This document shows positions 16,910-25,642 of a DNA stretch of 64,000 nucleotides, piece after piece. The position numbers and the translations under genes are program-made. Every line of letters begins with the position of its first letter. Within the stretch, counting starts at the first letter, position 1. The notes below the pieces were generated by a model. It searched no databases. It saw nothing but the letters and a program-made list of their open reading frames with translations, and was not told the origin of the DNA. The stretch lies in contig SCNT01000003.1 of the NCBI GenBank assembly GCA_005503165.1, positions 1-64,000 of the forward strand, read 5' to 3'. This stretch comes from Sphingomonadaceae bacterium 3R27E2-A (lineage in GTDB: Bacteria; Pseudomonadota; Alphaproteobacteria; Sphingomonadales; Sphingomonadaceae).

Positions 16910-17167
16910 GCCTTCCTCCTGATTCCAACAGCGCCCAGAAGAGACATAAAGCTGCTAAATTTCATCCACTTGGCTTCAACCCCACCACCGTCCCGGCGAC
17001 AGCTGTCCATCCCCGATCTTGCGGTTGGCCCACCAGGATCGTTAAGGACAAGACAAGGCACCCGTCCGGGCTTCTGCCAAGAATGCCTTTAGAATATGAA
17101 TAATTTCCAACTACAGCGCGGCAAATATTACCGGATTGGAAACAATTCACCCCAACGAAGGCGTAAA

Positions 17168-17252
17168 TGGTGCCCCTGGCCGGACTCGAACCAGCACTCC
17201 TTGCGGAACTCGATTTTGAGTCGAGCGCGTCTACCAATTTCACCACAGGGGC
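17168..17252 (-). tRNA. tRNA-Leu (anticodon CAA)
   Basis: This is an 85-base class II tRNA on the minus strand. The acceptor arm GCCCCTG pairs with CAGGGGC, followed by A and an encoded CCA. The D-arm has GTGGTGAAATTGGTAGACG, the anticodon stem CTCGA/TCGAG encloses the loop CTCAAAA with CAA, a variable arm follows, and the T-arm contains GGTTCGAGTCC. It reads UUG codons. Confidence 0.95.
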
Positions 17253-17354
17253 CCGTGGAGCAGCGCCGTTGCCACAAAACCCCCGCCCGCGTCCAGCGCG
17301 AATGATGTGCATGCAGATGGTTGCGCCGCCGCGCCGCGCCGATAAGGTGAGGGC

Positions 17355-18464
17355 ATGACCGAAAACGCCGACGCGCCCGCCGCGCCCGCCGCCCGATCGC
17401 GCAGCAAGGCGCCGCCCGCCCCCGCCCCGACGCCCGGCGTCGCGCCCGGCCGGATCGCCGTCGCGGCGGTGATCGTGCTGGCGATCGTCGGGGTCGCCTG
17501 GCTGACGATCACCCTGACGCGCTTCTTCATGCTCGTCTTCGCCGCAGTGGTGCTCGGCGCGATCTTCGACGCCATCGCGAGCTGGCTGTGCCGCAAGACG
17601 AACATCGGTCGCGGCATTGCGCTGGCGCTGTCGGTGGCGGGGATCGTCGCGATTTTCGCCGGTGCCTTCATGCTCTTCGGCTCGCAGCTCGCGCGCGAGG
17701 TCGACACGATCCGCGAACAGATCCCCCAGGCGCTGCGCGGGGTCGAGGCGTTCCTCGACCGCTACGGCCTCGGCCAGCGCGTGCGCGAACTCGCCGAGGT
17801 CGGCGGCGACGATATCTCGCGCCTCGCGTCGCAGGCTGGCGGCTATGCGCTCGCGGCGGGCAGCGGCATCGCCGACTTCGTGCTCGTGCTGGTGGCGGCG
17901 ATCTTCCTCGCCAGCGATCCCGCTACCTATCGCCGCGGGCTGCTCCTGCTGCTCCCCGCGAAGGCCGAGGCGACCGCCTCGCTCGCGCTCGCCGACGCGG
18001 GGCGCGGGCTCAAGGGCTGGATGGTCGGCCAGGCGGTGTCGTCGCTCGTCGTCGCGGCGCTGACCTGGGCGGGACTCGCGATGCTCGGCGTACCCGCGGC
18101 GGGCGGGCTCGGGCTGATCGCCGGGCTGCTCGACGTCATCCCGATGATCGGGCCGATCATCGCCGGCATACCCGCGGTACTTCTCGCCTTCACCGTCTCG
18201 CCCGCGACGGCGCTCTGGACGCTGCTGCTGTTCCTGCTGATCCAGCAGTTGCAGGGCAATTTCCTGCAGCCGATGATCCAGAAGCAGGCGGTCGACGTGC
18301 CGCCCGCGGTGCTGCTGTTCGCGGTGGTCGCGGCGGGGATATTGTTCGGCTTCCTTGGCGTGCTCCTCGCGGCGCCGCTGACCGTGGTCGTCTATGTGCT
18401 GGTCCAGCGCATCTATGTGAAGACGCTGCTGGGCAAGGACATCAAGATCGCCGGGCAGGACTGA
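17355..18464 (+). CDS. AI-2E family transporter (PerM-like permease)
   Basis: The 369-residue polytopic membrane protein has a 30-residue Ala/Pro-rich cytoplasmic N terminus followed by seven to eight hydrophobic segments. The family core is present: GLKGWMVGQAVSSLVVAALT, LGLIAGLLDVIPMIGPIIAG and LLIQQLQGNFLQPMIQKQAV. The family exports or imports small molecules, including AI-2 in some cases and cations in others, so the substrate is unknown. The stop is 3 bases from the stop of the convergent aldehyde dehydrogenase gene, leaving no room for separate terminators. Confidence 0.87.
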   Translation: MTENADAPAAPAARSRSKAPPAPAPTPGVAPGRIAVAAVIVLAIVGVAWLTITLTRFFMLVFAAVVLGAIFDAIASWLCRKTNIGRGIALALSVAGIVAIFAGAFMLFGSQLAREVDTIREQIPQALRGVEAFLDRYGLGQRVRELAEVGGDDISRLASQAGGYALAAGSGIADFVLVLVAAIFLASDPATYRRGLLLLLPAKAEATASLALADAGRGLKGWMVGQAVSSLVVAALTWAGLAMLGVPAAGGLGLIAGLLDVIPMIGPIIAGIPAVLLAFTVSPATALWTLLLFLLIQQLQGNFLQPMIQKQAVDVPPAVLLFAVVAAGILFGFLGVLLAAPLTVVVYVLVQRIYVKTLLGKDIKIAGQD

Positions 18465-18467
18465 GCG

Positions 18468-19922
18468 CTATTTCTTGAGCTCCTTCGCCAGCGTCTTCGC
18501 GGTCGCCTTGCCATAGGGCGGCTTGAAACCCGCGAGCCCCGCGACGTCGAGCTTCGGCTGACGGTACACCGCGCGCGCGTGGCTGAAGGTGCGGAAACCG
18601 TCGACGCCGTGATAATTACCCATGCCCGACGGCCCGACGCCGCCGAAGGGCAAATCCTCCATTGCATTGTGGAACAGCACGTCGTTGACCGTCACCCCGC
18701 CCGAGATGGTGCGGGTGAGGACGCGCTCCTCCTCGCTCTTGTCCTGCCCGAAATAATAGAGGCCGAGCGGGCGGTCGTTCGCGTTCACATAATCGATCGC
18801 CTCGTCGATGCTGTTGTAGGTCTTCACCGGCAGGATCGGCCCGAAGATCTCCTCCTGCATCACCTTCATGTCGTCGGTGGGGTTGCGGACGATGTGGAGC
18901 GGCATCTTGTGGCCGTTGGCGCTCGCGAAATCCTCGCCCGCCGGATTGACCTCGATCACCTCGGCCCCCTTCTCGCGCGCATCGGCCAGATAGGATTGCA
19001 GCCGGTCGTAATTTCGGACGTTGACCACCGAGGTATAGTCGTCGTTGGCGAGCAGCGTCGGATAGAGCGCGGTCGCGCCGCGGACGACGCTGTCGATCAC
19101 CTCGCCTTCCTGATCCCTGGCGACGAGCAGATAGTCGGGCGCGAGGCATATCTGCCCCGCGTTCATCAGCTTGCCGAGCGCGACGCGCTGGCCGACGAGA
19201 TCCTTGTTCGCGCTGCGCCCGATGAACGTCGGGGACTTGCCGCCGAGTTCGAGCGTCACGGGGACGAGATTGTCGGCGGCGGCGCGCATGATGTGCTTGC
19301 CGACGCTCGTCGCGCCGGTGAAGATCATATGGTCGAAGGCGAGCTTCGAAAAGGCGATACCGACCTCGGCATCGCCGGTGAACACCGCCATCTCGCTCTC
19401 TTCGAAATAATCGGGCACCAGCCGCGCCATCAGCGCCGACACATTTGCCGTATATTCGCTGGGCTTGATCATCGCTCGGTTGCCCGCGGCGAGGATGCCC
19501 GCCATCGGGACGAAGACCATGCCGACGGGGAAATTCCATGGCGCGACGACGCCGACGACGCCCTTCGGCTGATAGACGACCTCGGCCTTGGCGCCGAGCA
19601 GCCCGAGCGGGAAGTTGGGTTTCCTTTTGTCGCCCTTCGCCCAGGCTGCCATATGCTTCCGGGCGTGCTTGAGCGCGCTGACCGAGGGCATGATGTCGGT
19701 CATCAGCGTCTGTTCGCGGCTGCGGTGGCCGAAATCCTCGCTCACCGCCCTGGCGAATTCTTCGGCATTGTCGATCAGCAGCGCGATGGCGCGGTCGATG
19801 CGGTCGCGGCGCACGGCGAGGCTTTCGGGCATGGCGGCGGTAAAGCTAGCCTTTTGCGCCGCAAGCACTTCGTGCATGCGCGCCGTTTCGCCGGCGAGTT
19901 CCGGCTTGATCGCGGTGGCCAT
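18468..19922 (-). CDS. Coniferyl-aldehyde-dehydrogenase-type aldehyde dehydrogenase
   Basis: The 484-residue NAD(P)-dependent aldehyde dehydrogenase oxidises aldehydes to acids. Its motifs include VVGVVAPWNFPVGMVFVPMA (cofactor binding), FTGATSVGKHIM, TLELGGKSPTFIG (catalytic Glu) and MNAGQICLAPDYLL (catalytic Cys). Without a long C-terminal extension, and with DVLFHNAMEDLPFGGVGPSG, it matches the coniferyl aldehyde dehydrogenase branch used in lignin-derived phenylpropanoid breakdown. The substrate is an inference. The start at 19922 follows AGGGAGA, and the frame upstream is not protein-like. Confidence 0.87.
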   Translation of the reverse strand: MATAIKPELAGETARMHEVLAAQKASFTAAMPESLAVRRDRIDRAIALLIDNAEEFARAVSEDFGHRSREQTLMTDIMPSVSALKHARKHMAAWAKGDKRKPNFPLGLLGAKAEVVYQPKGVVGVVAPWNFPVGMVFVPMAGILAAGNRAMIKPSEYTANVSALMARLVPDYFEESEMAVFTGDAEVGIAFSKLAFDHMIFTGATSVGKHIMRAAADNLVPVTLELGGKSPTFIGRSANKDLVGQRVALGKLMNAGQICLAPDYLLVARDQEGEVIDSVVRGATALYPTLLANDDYTSVVNVRNYDRLQSYLADAREKGAEVIEVNPAGEDFASANGHKMPLHIVRNPTDDMKVMQEEIFGPILPVKTYNSIDEAIDYVNANDRPLGLYYFGQDKSEEERVLTRTISGGVTVNDVLFHNAMEDLPFGGVGPSGMGNYHGVDGFRTFSHARAVYRQPKLDVAGLAGFKPPYGKATAKTLAKELKK

Positions 19923-20050
19923 GGACCCGTCTCCCTGTTTGGGTATGCGGGCCATGTTTGACCATGGCGCGCGGCGCGTTGCAAGTTGAAACCCGCGCGC
20001 GCGGCGTGATCGCGGGCAGGCATCGCAAAAGCCGGGGAAGCCGACGGTCC

Positions 20051-20104
20051 GGCGGACATAAATCCTCCCCGTCGCCGGGGGCCATGGGGGAGGAGACCCC
20101 CAAA
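20051..20104. repeat. Truncated copy of the MITE-like element
   Basis: GGCGGACATAAATCCTCCCC reproduces the outer end found at the 56205 element (GCGGACATCATAATCCTCCC). It continues into a palindromic CCCCGTCGCCGGGG and GGGGGAGGAG, but the second outer end is missing. Confidence 0.45.
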
Positions 20105-20187
20105 ACCGCGCGCTGCGCGAGGCCGAATTTCCTGATCCTTGCAAGGATGACGCAATCCTCGCGTCGGCCGTTAGTCGCCGCGCCAAA

Positions 20188-20988
20188 TCAGAAAAACTGC
20201 GTGCCGCCGTCCTGGTTGATGATCGCCCCGGTCATATAGGCCGCGCGCTTCGACAGCAGGAAAGCGAAGAGGTCGGCGAGCTCGTGCGGGCGGCCGATGC
20301 GGCCCAGCGCGACCTTCATGCCCCATTGCTCGCGCATCCAGCGGTCGAGCGCCTTGCCCGGATCGCCGCCGTATGCCGCGACCGCCTGTTCGGTCGCGCT
20401 GCCCAGCGCCTCGGTCGCCACCGCACCCGGCGCGACGCAATTCACGCGCACGCCCTTCGGCCCATAGGCCATGGCGAGATTCTTCGACAGCGCCGCGATC
20501 CCCGATTTCATCGCCACATAGGAATAGAGGTGCGCCGCCGCGGCGCGCGTCGAATAGGAAGCGGTGAGCACCACCGCGCCACCGCCTGACGTCGTGATGA
20601 CCGGCAGCGCGGCCTGGCATGCGCGCACGCTGGTCATCAGCACCGCCTGGAAGCTCGCTTCCCACTGCGCCTCGCCTTCCTCCTCGAAACTGCCATGGCT
20701 GAGCACCGGCCCCGCGGTCACCGCTAGCCCGTAGAGCCGCCCGAAATGGTCGGCGGCCGAGGCGATGGCATCCTCGACCTCGCCCGGCCGCGTCGCGTCG
20801 GCGCCGCGCACGATGACCTCGGCGCCCAGCTCGCGCAGCGCCGCCGCCTTCGTCTCGCCGCGTTCGACGTCGCGCGCGATCAGCGCGAGGCGTGCGCCCT
20901 CGCGCGCAAGCTGCAACGCGGTCGCATAACCCATGCCCTGTGTGCCGCCGACGATGACGATCGGCTCGCCGCCCAGTCCCAGATCCAT
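20188..20988 (-). CDS. Short-chain dehydrogenase/reductase
   Basis: The 266-residue classical SDR has a Rossmann fold with the nucleotide-binding motif IVIVGGTQGMGYATALQL. It also has catalytic Ser in VLTASYSTRA, the YVAMK Tyr/Lys pair (SYVAMKSGIAAL), GVRVNCVAPGAVATEAL, and the terminal AAYMTGAIINQDGGTQFF. NAD(P)-linked oxidation or reduction of an alcohol/ketone is expected, but the substrate is unknown. It is transcribed in the same direction as the aldehyde dehydrogenase but separated from it by a 265-base gap containing a truncated repeat. Confidence 0.88.
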   Translation of the reverse strand: MDLGLGGEPIVIVGGTQGMGYATALQLAREGARLALIARDVERGETKAAALRELGAEVIVRGADATRPGEVEDAIASAADHFGRLYGLAVTAGPVLSHGSFEEEGEAQWEASFQAVLMTSVRACQAALPVITTSGGGAVVLTASYSTRAAAAHLYSYVAMKSGIAALSKNLAMAYGPKGVRVNCVAPGAVATEALGSATEQAVAAYGGDPGKALDRWMREQWGMKVALGRIGRPHELADLFAFLLSKRAAYMTGAIINQDGGTQFF

Positions 20989-21017
20989 GTTGCGCGTCCT
21001 TGTTGCGCGGCGTCAGC

Positions 21018-22331
21018 CTATTTGTCGCCGCTGTTCGCGCATTGCGACATATCGCCGGCAAGGCAAGCCGCGGTCTTGCGCCGCCATTCGGCCATCGCCG
21101 CCTCATGCTCGCGTGCGAGCCGCGTGCTTTCATCCTGATGCGCCTTCAGCGCAGCGCTATAGGCGGCCTTGTCGGCGGCGATCTTGGCGTCGCGCGCGGC
21201 GAGCGCGTCGGTTCGCTGCTTTTCGATCGCCGCGAGGTTCGCCGAATATTCGGCCTGCTTCTGCTTGTTGAGGTCGGCGACCGCCTGGCGCTTGGCGGCC
21301 TCGTCGGCCTCGAACGCCTTCAGCGCGACCTCATAGGCTGCCAGCTGCTGCCGATAAGCGAGCCCCTCCGCGGTCAGCGGGCCGTCCTCCTGAATGGCGC
21401 AGCTCATGCCCTTGGGGCAGGGCGGCAGCTTGGGCGCCACCGGTGGCGTCGGGCGCACGCCGGGCTTGTACACGATCGCCTTGGGCGCCTCGGGCTTGGA
21501 CGGCGGCGGGCCGGTGCGGGTGAGCGTCAGGGCGGGATTGCCACCCTTGGGCGCGGCGACGGTGTTTTCCTTGGGCTGGGGCGCCGCCGCCGTTTGCGGG
21601 GGCGCCTTGATGGCGCGCGCGCCGATCGTGACCGGAATCCGGACGCGCAGCCCGCCCCAATGGCCGCCCATGAAGCATTCGCCCCGGTCGCTGCGATAGG
21701 TGATCGTGGTCAGGACGCGGTTCGCCCAATCCGAACTTACCGGACGGTCGTTCTCGTCCGGCGGAAATCTTTCCTGATCGACCGGTGCTCCGGCCGTGAG
21801 CACGACGTTGTAGAAGGTCGCGTCGCCATGCTGCTCCTTGTTCCATGTCGTTCTCGAAGCCAGCACCAGCGGCCGCGCATAGCGATCCGCCGGACGCTCC
21901 GCGACCGGCAGGAGCCAGCTCTTGGCCATGGGAAAGGGCCGCAGATTGATGCCCAGCCGCTTGCGCACGTCGTCGGTCAGGACACGCGCGATTTCCGCGT
22001 CGATCAGTCCGGTACAGACTTTTTCGAAGTCGGCCGACGGGTGAAAGGGAAAGCTGTGATTTCTGATGGCGCCATCGCCGCCCTGAAAATAGGCGAACGG
22101 CCAGGACGAGCCGTTGAATTTATAGGATGCTTCATGGTCGATGTCGCTCGGCGCCGCCGGTATCGCGTCGAGCCGCAGTCGGGTCAGCAGATATTCGATC
22201 GTCGATGTCGCGCTGCCGTCGGCCGGCAGCCCGTCATTGACTCGCGTCCAGCCCGACGGCGCTTGCGCCTGGACGGTCAGCGGAGCCAGCAAGGCAGCGG
22301 AAAGCAACAGTGGCGTCATCGGGATTCGCAT
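21018..22331 (-). CDS. Exported coiled-coil protein of unknown function
   Basis: The product is about 437 residues with a signal peptide (MRIPMTPLLLSAALLAPLTV, cleavage near QAQA). The central domain (about 25-240) is globular, with WNKEQHGDATFYNVVLTAGA and TYRSDRGECFMGGHWGG. A Pro/Lys-rich linker follows, and then a long Ala/Glu/Lys helix (KRQAVADLNKQKQAEYSANL onward) typical of a coiled coil. The last 15 residues carry two Cys. A start at 22331 is preferred to 22334 (adjacent ATGs) because of spacing from GGGGGGAG. No family was recognised. Periplasmic or envelope location is inferred. Confidence 0.7.
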   Translation of the reverse strand: MRIPMTPLLLSAALLAPLTVQAQAPSGWTRVNDGLPADGSATSTIEYLLTRLRLDAIPAAPSDIDHEASYKFNGSSWPFAYFQGGDGAIRNHSFPFHPSADFEKVCTGLIDAEIARVLTDDVRKRLGINLRPFPMAKSWLLPVAERPADRYARPLVLASRTTWNKEQHGDATFYNVVLTAGAPVDQERFPPDENDRPVSSDWANRVLTTITYRSDRGECFMGGHWGGLRVRIPVTIGARAIKAPPQTAAAPQPKENTVAAPKGGNPALTLTRTGPPPSKPEAPKAIVYKPGVRPTPPVAPKLPPCPKGMSCAIQEDGPLTAEGLAYRQQLAAYEVALKAFEADEAAKRQAVADLNKQKQAEYSANLAAIEKQRTDALAARDAKIAADKAAYSAALKAHQDESTRLAREHEAAMAEWRRKTAACLAGDMSQCANSGDK

Positions 22332-22424
22332 CATCTCTCCCCCCGCGAAGAGCGGTTGTGATCGCGTCGAACCTAGCCCGCCGCGCCGACGCGGCAATCC
22401 CAAAAGAAATCGGGATAATCGCAA

Positions 22425-23060
22425 TCAGGGCGCAGTTGCCTGCCTAGCGCGCGCCCGCACGAACCCCTCGCGCGCCATGCAGCGCGCCAGCCAGTCCTTC
22501 GTCTTTTCGCCCAGCATATCGTCCGCGCCCAGCGTCGTCGCAAGGAACGCCGCGTAGCCGATCACGATATCGGCGATGGTGAAGCGCCCCGCGACCAGCC
22601 ATTCGCGCCCGTCGCCCAGCGCCGCCTCGATGCTCTTCGCGCGCCCGCCGAAGAAGGCCCTATAATCGTCGACCGCCTGCGCCAGCCGACGCTCGGGCGG
22701 CTCGACGCGCGTGTAGCGGATCATGATTGCGAGCGGGAAGGTGAGGGTGGCGTCGCTGCGGTGCAGCCAGTTGCGCCAGTCCCAATAATCCGCCTCATTG
22801 CGCTTAACCTCGAGACTAGTCCCTTCGGCGATGCGCTCGCAGATCGCCGCCGATTCGGTCATCAGCCGCCCGTCCTCGACCCAGCCGGGCACCGTCATCA
22901 GCGGGTTCACCGGGCGATAGTCGGGTTCAAAGGCGCGCGGCGGGAATTTCAGCACGCGCAAGTCAACGTCGATCCGCGCTTCCTCGACCGCCCACAGACA
23001 GCGGAGCGAGCGCGCATCGGCGCAGTGGTAGAGGATCGGCCGGGTCGTTTGGCTTGTCAT
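22425..23060 (-). CDS. Glutathione S-transferase family protein
   Basis: The 211-residue protein has a thioredoxin-like N domain (PILYHCADARSLRCLWAVEE) with the glutathione-binding VPGWVEDGRLMTESAAICER (cis-Pro and ESxAI). Its helical C domain ends with WLVAGRFTIADIVIGYAAFL, the GST N-capping region. The start at 23060 overlaps the stop of the upstream EamA gene by four bases (ATGA), so the two form one transcript. Detoxification or a related thiol role is likely. The substrate is unknown. Confidence 0.88.
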   Translation of the reverse strand: MTSQTTRPILYHCADARSLRCLWAVEEARIDVDLRVLKFPPRAFEPDYRPVNPLMTVPGWVEDGRLMTESAAICERIAEGTSLEVKRNEADYWDWRNWLHRSDATLTFPLAIMIRYTRVEPPERRLAQAVDDYRAFFGGRAKSIEAALGDGREWLVAGRFTIADIVIGYAAFLATTLGADDMLGEKTKDWLARCMAREGFVRARARQATAP

Positions 23061-23989
23061 GCGGCGATATCCTTCTGGCGTTCGATGTGCAGCCGATGCT
23101 CGCGCCACGCGATGAAGAGGCCGCTGGCGACGATCAGCGGCGCGCCGATCCACGTCGTGTCGGCGGGCAGGGTGCCGAAGAACCACCAGCCGCAGGCGAT
23201 CGACCACAAGAGGCTCGAATAATCCATCGGCGTCACCACCGACACCGGCGCGAGGCGCAATGCGCCGGTCAGCGACAATTGCACCACCGCGCCGAGCAGC
23301 CCGAGGCCGATCAGCAGCCCCCATTCGCCCGCGCTGTGCGGCGTCATCACGAAGGGCAGGGCGATGCCGAGCGGGACCATCGAGATCAGGCTGAACCAGA
23401 AGACGATCGACATCGCGCTTTCGGTGCGGCCGAGGTCGCGGACCTGGATCGTGATCAGCGCGGTCATCACCGCGCCGCCCAAGGCGATCAGCGTGCCGAG
23501 CCCATGATCGCCCTCGAACCCCTGCAGCAGCAGCGTCGTCGGGTTGAGCACGACGAGCACGCCGACGAAACCGACGATCACCGCCGCCCAGCGCTGCCAC
23601 CCGACGCGCTCGCCGAGCAAGGCGGCGGCGAGGAAGACGCAGATGATCGGCACCGACAAGTTGATCGTCGTCGCCTCGGCCATCGGCAGGAAGATCATGC
23701 CGCCGAAATTGAGCGCCATGCCGGTCAGCCCCATCGCCGCGCGGCGCGCGTGGACGCCGATGCGCTTTGTCGCGAACATCCCGATCCCGCCGTGCGACGA
23801 AGCCCATAGCGCAAGCAAGGGCAGCACCAGCGCCTGACGCCAGAACAGGCTCTCGACGATATGGATGCCCGCCGCGGCGATATATTTGACCAGCACGAAC
23901 ATGACCGAGAGGCTGAGCATCGCGAGCAGCCGCAACGCGATGCCGCCCAGATAATCCTGCGGCGGATCGAAGGTGGGGGCGGCGGTCAT
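23057..23989 (-). CDS. EamA/DMT family transporter
   Basis: The 310-residue drug/metabolite transporter has ten hydrophobic segments arranged as two EamA repeats (first ending near GFVGVLVVLNPTTLLL, second near MDYSSLLWSIACGWWFFG). Features such as LNFGGMIFLPMAEATTINLS and VVTPMDYSSLLW are typical. The transported substrate cannot be predicted. It is translationally coupled to the downstream GST. Confidence 0.88.
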   Translation of the reverse strand: MTAAPTFDPPQDYLGGIALRLLAMLSLSVMFVLVKYIAAAGIHIVESLFWRQALVLPLLALWASSHGGIGMFATKRIGVHARRAAMGLTGMALNFGGMIFLPMAEATTINLSVPIICVFLAAALLGERVGWQRWAAVIVGFVGVLVVLNPTTLLLQGFEGDHGLGTLIALGGAVMTALITIQVRDLGRTESAMSIVFWFSLISMVPLGIALPFVMTPHSAGEWGLLIGLGLLGAVVQLSLTGALRLAPVSVVTPMDYSSLLWSIACGWWFFGTLPADTTWIGAPLIVASGLFIAWREHRLHIERQKDIAA

Positions 23990-24136
23990 CAGCCGTTGCG
24001 ACTAACAGCCGCGGCACCGCGTGCAACCCCAATTCATCGCGGTCCGACGATGGCGTTTTGCATAATATCGGGCGCAGGCCTATCGTGATCGAACAATTGG
24101 GGTCGCTCTATCCGAGCTATGGAGGGAGTGAAGACA

Positions 24137-25006
24137 ATGGCTACGCTGAAAGAACTCATAGAAAAACTGAAAGAAATCAAGGATACCTTCGACGCGGGGT
24201 CGGAGATTGCCGATAAAATTCAGGAAGTCATCGATCGGCTTGAAGCGAATGAGCCCACATCGCTCATTATCGCCCGGATATTGGCGGACATTATTGAAAA
24301 ACTCGGCGAAAACCTCGGTCCGCTTGCCGACTGGATTACCGCCTATGCCGAGGCGTTTCGCGATGCGATCGATTCGATCATGGGGACGCTTTATGGGCGG
24401 TATAAAAGGATGCGCGATACCGGCTTCACCCACGAGGAGGCCATCGCGCTCATCACGTCCGACCGCGAGGTCGCCGAGTGGCTGCGGTTCCGATATGCGC
24501 TCGAAAACATGCCGCGTCCCAAACCCGACGAACTCGACGACCGCCCGGTCGAGCTCGAGCATGACGACCTGGAGGAACCCGGCGGATCGGTGCCGCCGTC
24601 GCCTTCGCCCGACCCCTTGTGGGATGCGGCGCACCATGATTGCTGCAAGGATCTGGCGCCCGCCGACCTGCGACCGGTGTTCAACCTGATCGGCAAGCGC
24701 ATCTATATGCGCGGGGGCAGCCGCTACGTCGATTTCGAGTTCGAAATCACTCACAAATGCGGTTTGCGCGGGGCGCCGCGCGTTCGGTTCCACGTCGCCG
24801 CGGGCAGCCGATGGATACCGGTGCCGCGTCCCGGCGTGCCCGGAAGGCCTTTCGTGCTGGAGACCCGCGACGCCATCGGCGGCAAGGGCGTGCGCTATTC
24901 GGTCAAGGCGATGCAGGTGCAGATGAAGGGCGATGATTTGGTCATGGTCGATATTCGCGCCGTGTCCAATTGCATCGGCCTGCTCGCCGAGCAGCGGGCG
25001 ATCTGA
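24137..25006 (+). CDS. Orphan protein with helical N terminus and C-terminal beta domain
   Basis: The 289-residue cytosolic protein has no signal peptide. Residues 1-115 are strongly helical and charged (LKELIEKLKEIKDTFDAGSE, LADIIEKLGENLGPLADWIT). A linker rich in Asp/Glu/Pro follows. The last 120 residues form a probable beta domain with HHDCCKDL, FEFEITHKCGLRGAPRVRFH and a final Cys. The start at 24137 is chosen because GGAGGGAG sits eight bases upstream; an earlier ATG at 24119 overlaps that site. Base composition of the first 300 bases is visibly lower in GC than the surroundings, which hints at acquisition. No family was recognised. Confidence 0.65.
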   Translation: MATLKELIEKLKEIKDTFDAGSEIADKIQEVIDRLEANEPTSLIIARILADIIEKLGENLGPLADWITAYAEAFRDAIDSIMGTLYGRYKRMRDTGFTHEEAIALITSDREVAEWLRFRYALENMPRPKPDELDDRPVELEHDDLEEPGGSVPPSPSPDPLWDAAHHDCCKDLAPADLRPVFNLIGKRIYMRGGSRYVDFEFEITHKCGLRGAPRVRFHVAAGSRWIPVPRPGVPGRPFVLETRDAIGGKGVRYSVKAMQVQMKGDDLVMVDIRAVSNCIGLLAEQRAI

Positions 25007-25038
25007 TCGCGCGGGGGGGGGCAGGCGATACGTTCCGC

Positions 25039-25067
25039 TTGCCCCATTCCCTCTGTCCGGCTAAGGG
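25039..25067 (+). promoter_or_regulatory. Probable promoter for tRNA-Trp
   Basis: TTGCCC, 17 bases, TAAGGG; the expected start point falls a few bases before the tRNA. It is assigned by eye from spacing and position. Confidence 0.4.
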
Positions 25068-25080
25068 CGCACTCCGGCCT

Positions 25081-25156
25081 AGGGGTATAGCTCAGTTGGT
25101 AGAGCATCGGTCTCCAAAACCGAGGGTCGCGGGTTCGAGTCCTGCTGCCCCTGCCA
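25081..25156 (+). tRNA. tRNA-Trp (anticodon CCA)
   Basis: This 76-base cloverleaf has an acceptor AGGGGTA/TGCCCCT, D-arm GCTCAGTTGGTAGAGC, anticodon stem TCGGT/ACCGA with loop CTCCAAA (CCA), T-arm GGGTTCGAGTCC and an encoded CCA end. In many proteobacteria this tRNA directly precedes secE-nusG; here secE lies 4 kb further on. Confidence 0.97.
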
Positions 25157-25168
25157 GGCCAAGACCAG

Positions 25169-25242
25169 GAGGCCACGTCCTCGCCCGCATCGGCGGGTTT
25201 TCCAGGTCCGGGACGGCCCGGCAGTCCTCGAAGGAGACTGCC
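25169..25242 (+). promoter_or_regulatory. Candidate guanidine-II (mini-ykkC)-like leader of gdx
   Basis: CCGGG-ACGG-CCCGG (25208-25221) is a perfect hairpin with an ACGR tetraloop, the element that defines the guanidine-II riboswitch. Its 3' arm overlaps a second hairpin, GGCAGTC (25220-25226) / GACTGCC (25236-25242), whose loop contains the ribosome-binding site AAGGAG (25231-25236). The two cannot both form fully, which gives an on/off switch for translation of the guanidine exporter downstream. The second ACGR hairpin expected in the class is not clean: upstream GAGG/CCTC (25169-25182) has the loop CCACGT. The assignment is therefore a candidate. Confidence 0.5.
25184..25201 (+). terminator. 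Short intrinsic terminator after tRNA-Trp
   Basis: The stem CCCGC/GCGGG with loop ATCG is followed by TTTT. Five base pairs make it modest. It could instead be part of the gdx leader. Confidence 0.45.
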
Positions 25243-25245
25243 ACA

Positions 25246-25566
25246 ATGGCATGGATCTATCTCGTCATCGCCGGCCTGTTCGAAATCGTCTGGGCCTTTG
25301 CCATGAAGCAGTCGGACGGCTTCACGCGCCCCGGCGCGACCGCGGTGACGATCGCCGCGATGATCGCCAGCTTTGCTTTGCTTGCGCTCGCGATGCGGTC
25401 GCTGCCGCTCGGCACCGCCTACACGATCTGGACCGGCATCGGCGCGGTCGGCGCTTTCGTCGTCGGCATCGCGATGCTCGGCGAGGCGGCGAGCGCGACG
25501 CGCATCCTCGCCGCGCTGCTGATCGTCGCGGGGCTGGTGCTGATGAAGCTGTCGTCGCCCGCCTGA
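25246..25566 (+). CDS. gdx: Guanidinium exporter, SMR family (Gdx/SugE)
   Basis: The 106-residue protein has four transmembrane helices and belongs to the small multidrug resistance family. It aligns by eye with SugE/Gdx throughout: AWIYLVIAGLFEIVWAFAMK carries the essential Glu, followed by the SLPLGTAYTIWTGIGAVGAF block and MLGEAASATRI. Proteins of this subtype exchange guanidinium for protons. The ATG at 25246 follows AAGGAG, which lies in the loop of a hairpin, and an ACGG tetraloop hairpin precedes it. Guanidine-responsive translation is therefore likely. The gene sits between tRNA-Trp and secE. Confidence 0.92.
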   Translation: MAWIYLVIAGLFEIVWAFAMKQSDGFTRPGATAVTIAAMIASFALLALAMRSLPLGTAYTIWTGIGAVGAFVVGIAMLGEAASATRILAALLIVAGLVLMKLSSPA

Positions 25567-25642
25567 CCGGCGCGGACGCGTCAGAAACCGGGATTGTCCG
25601 CCGGGTTGCATGAGTTATCGGGAAACCAGCCGCCCGGCCGCC

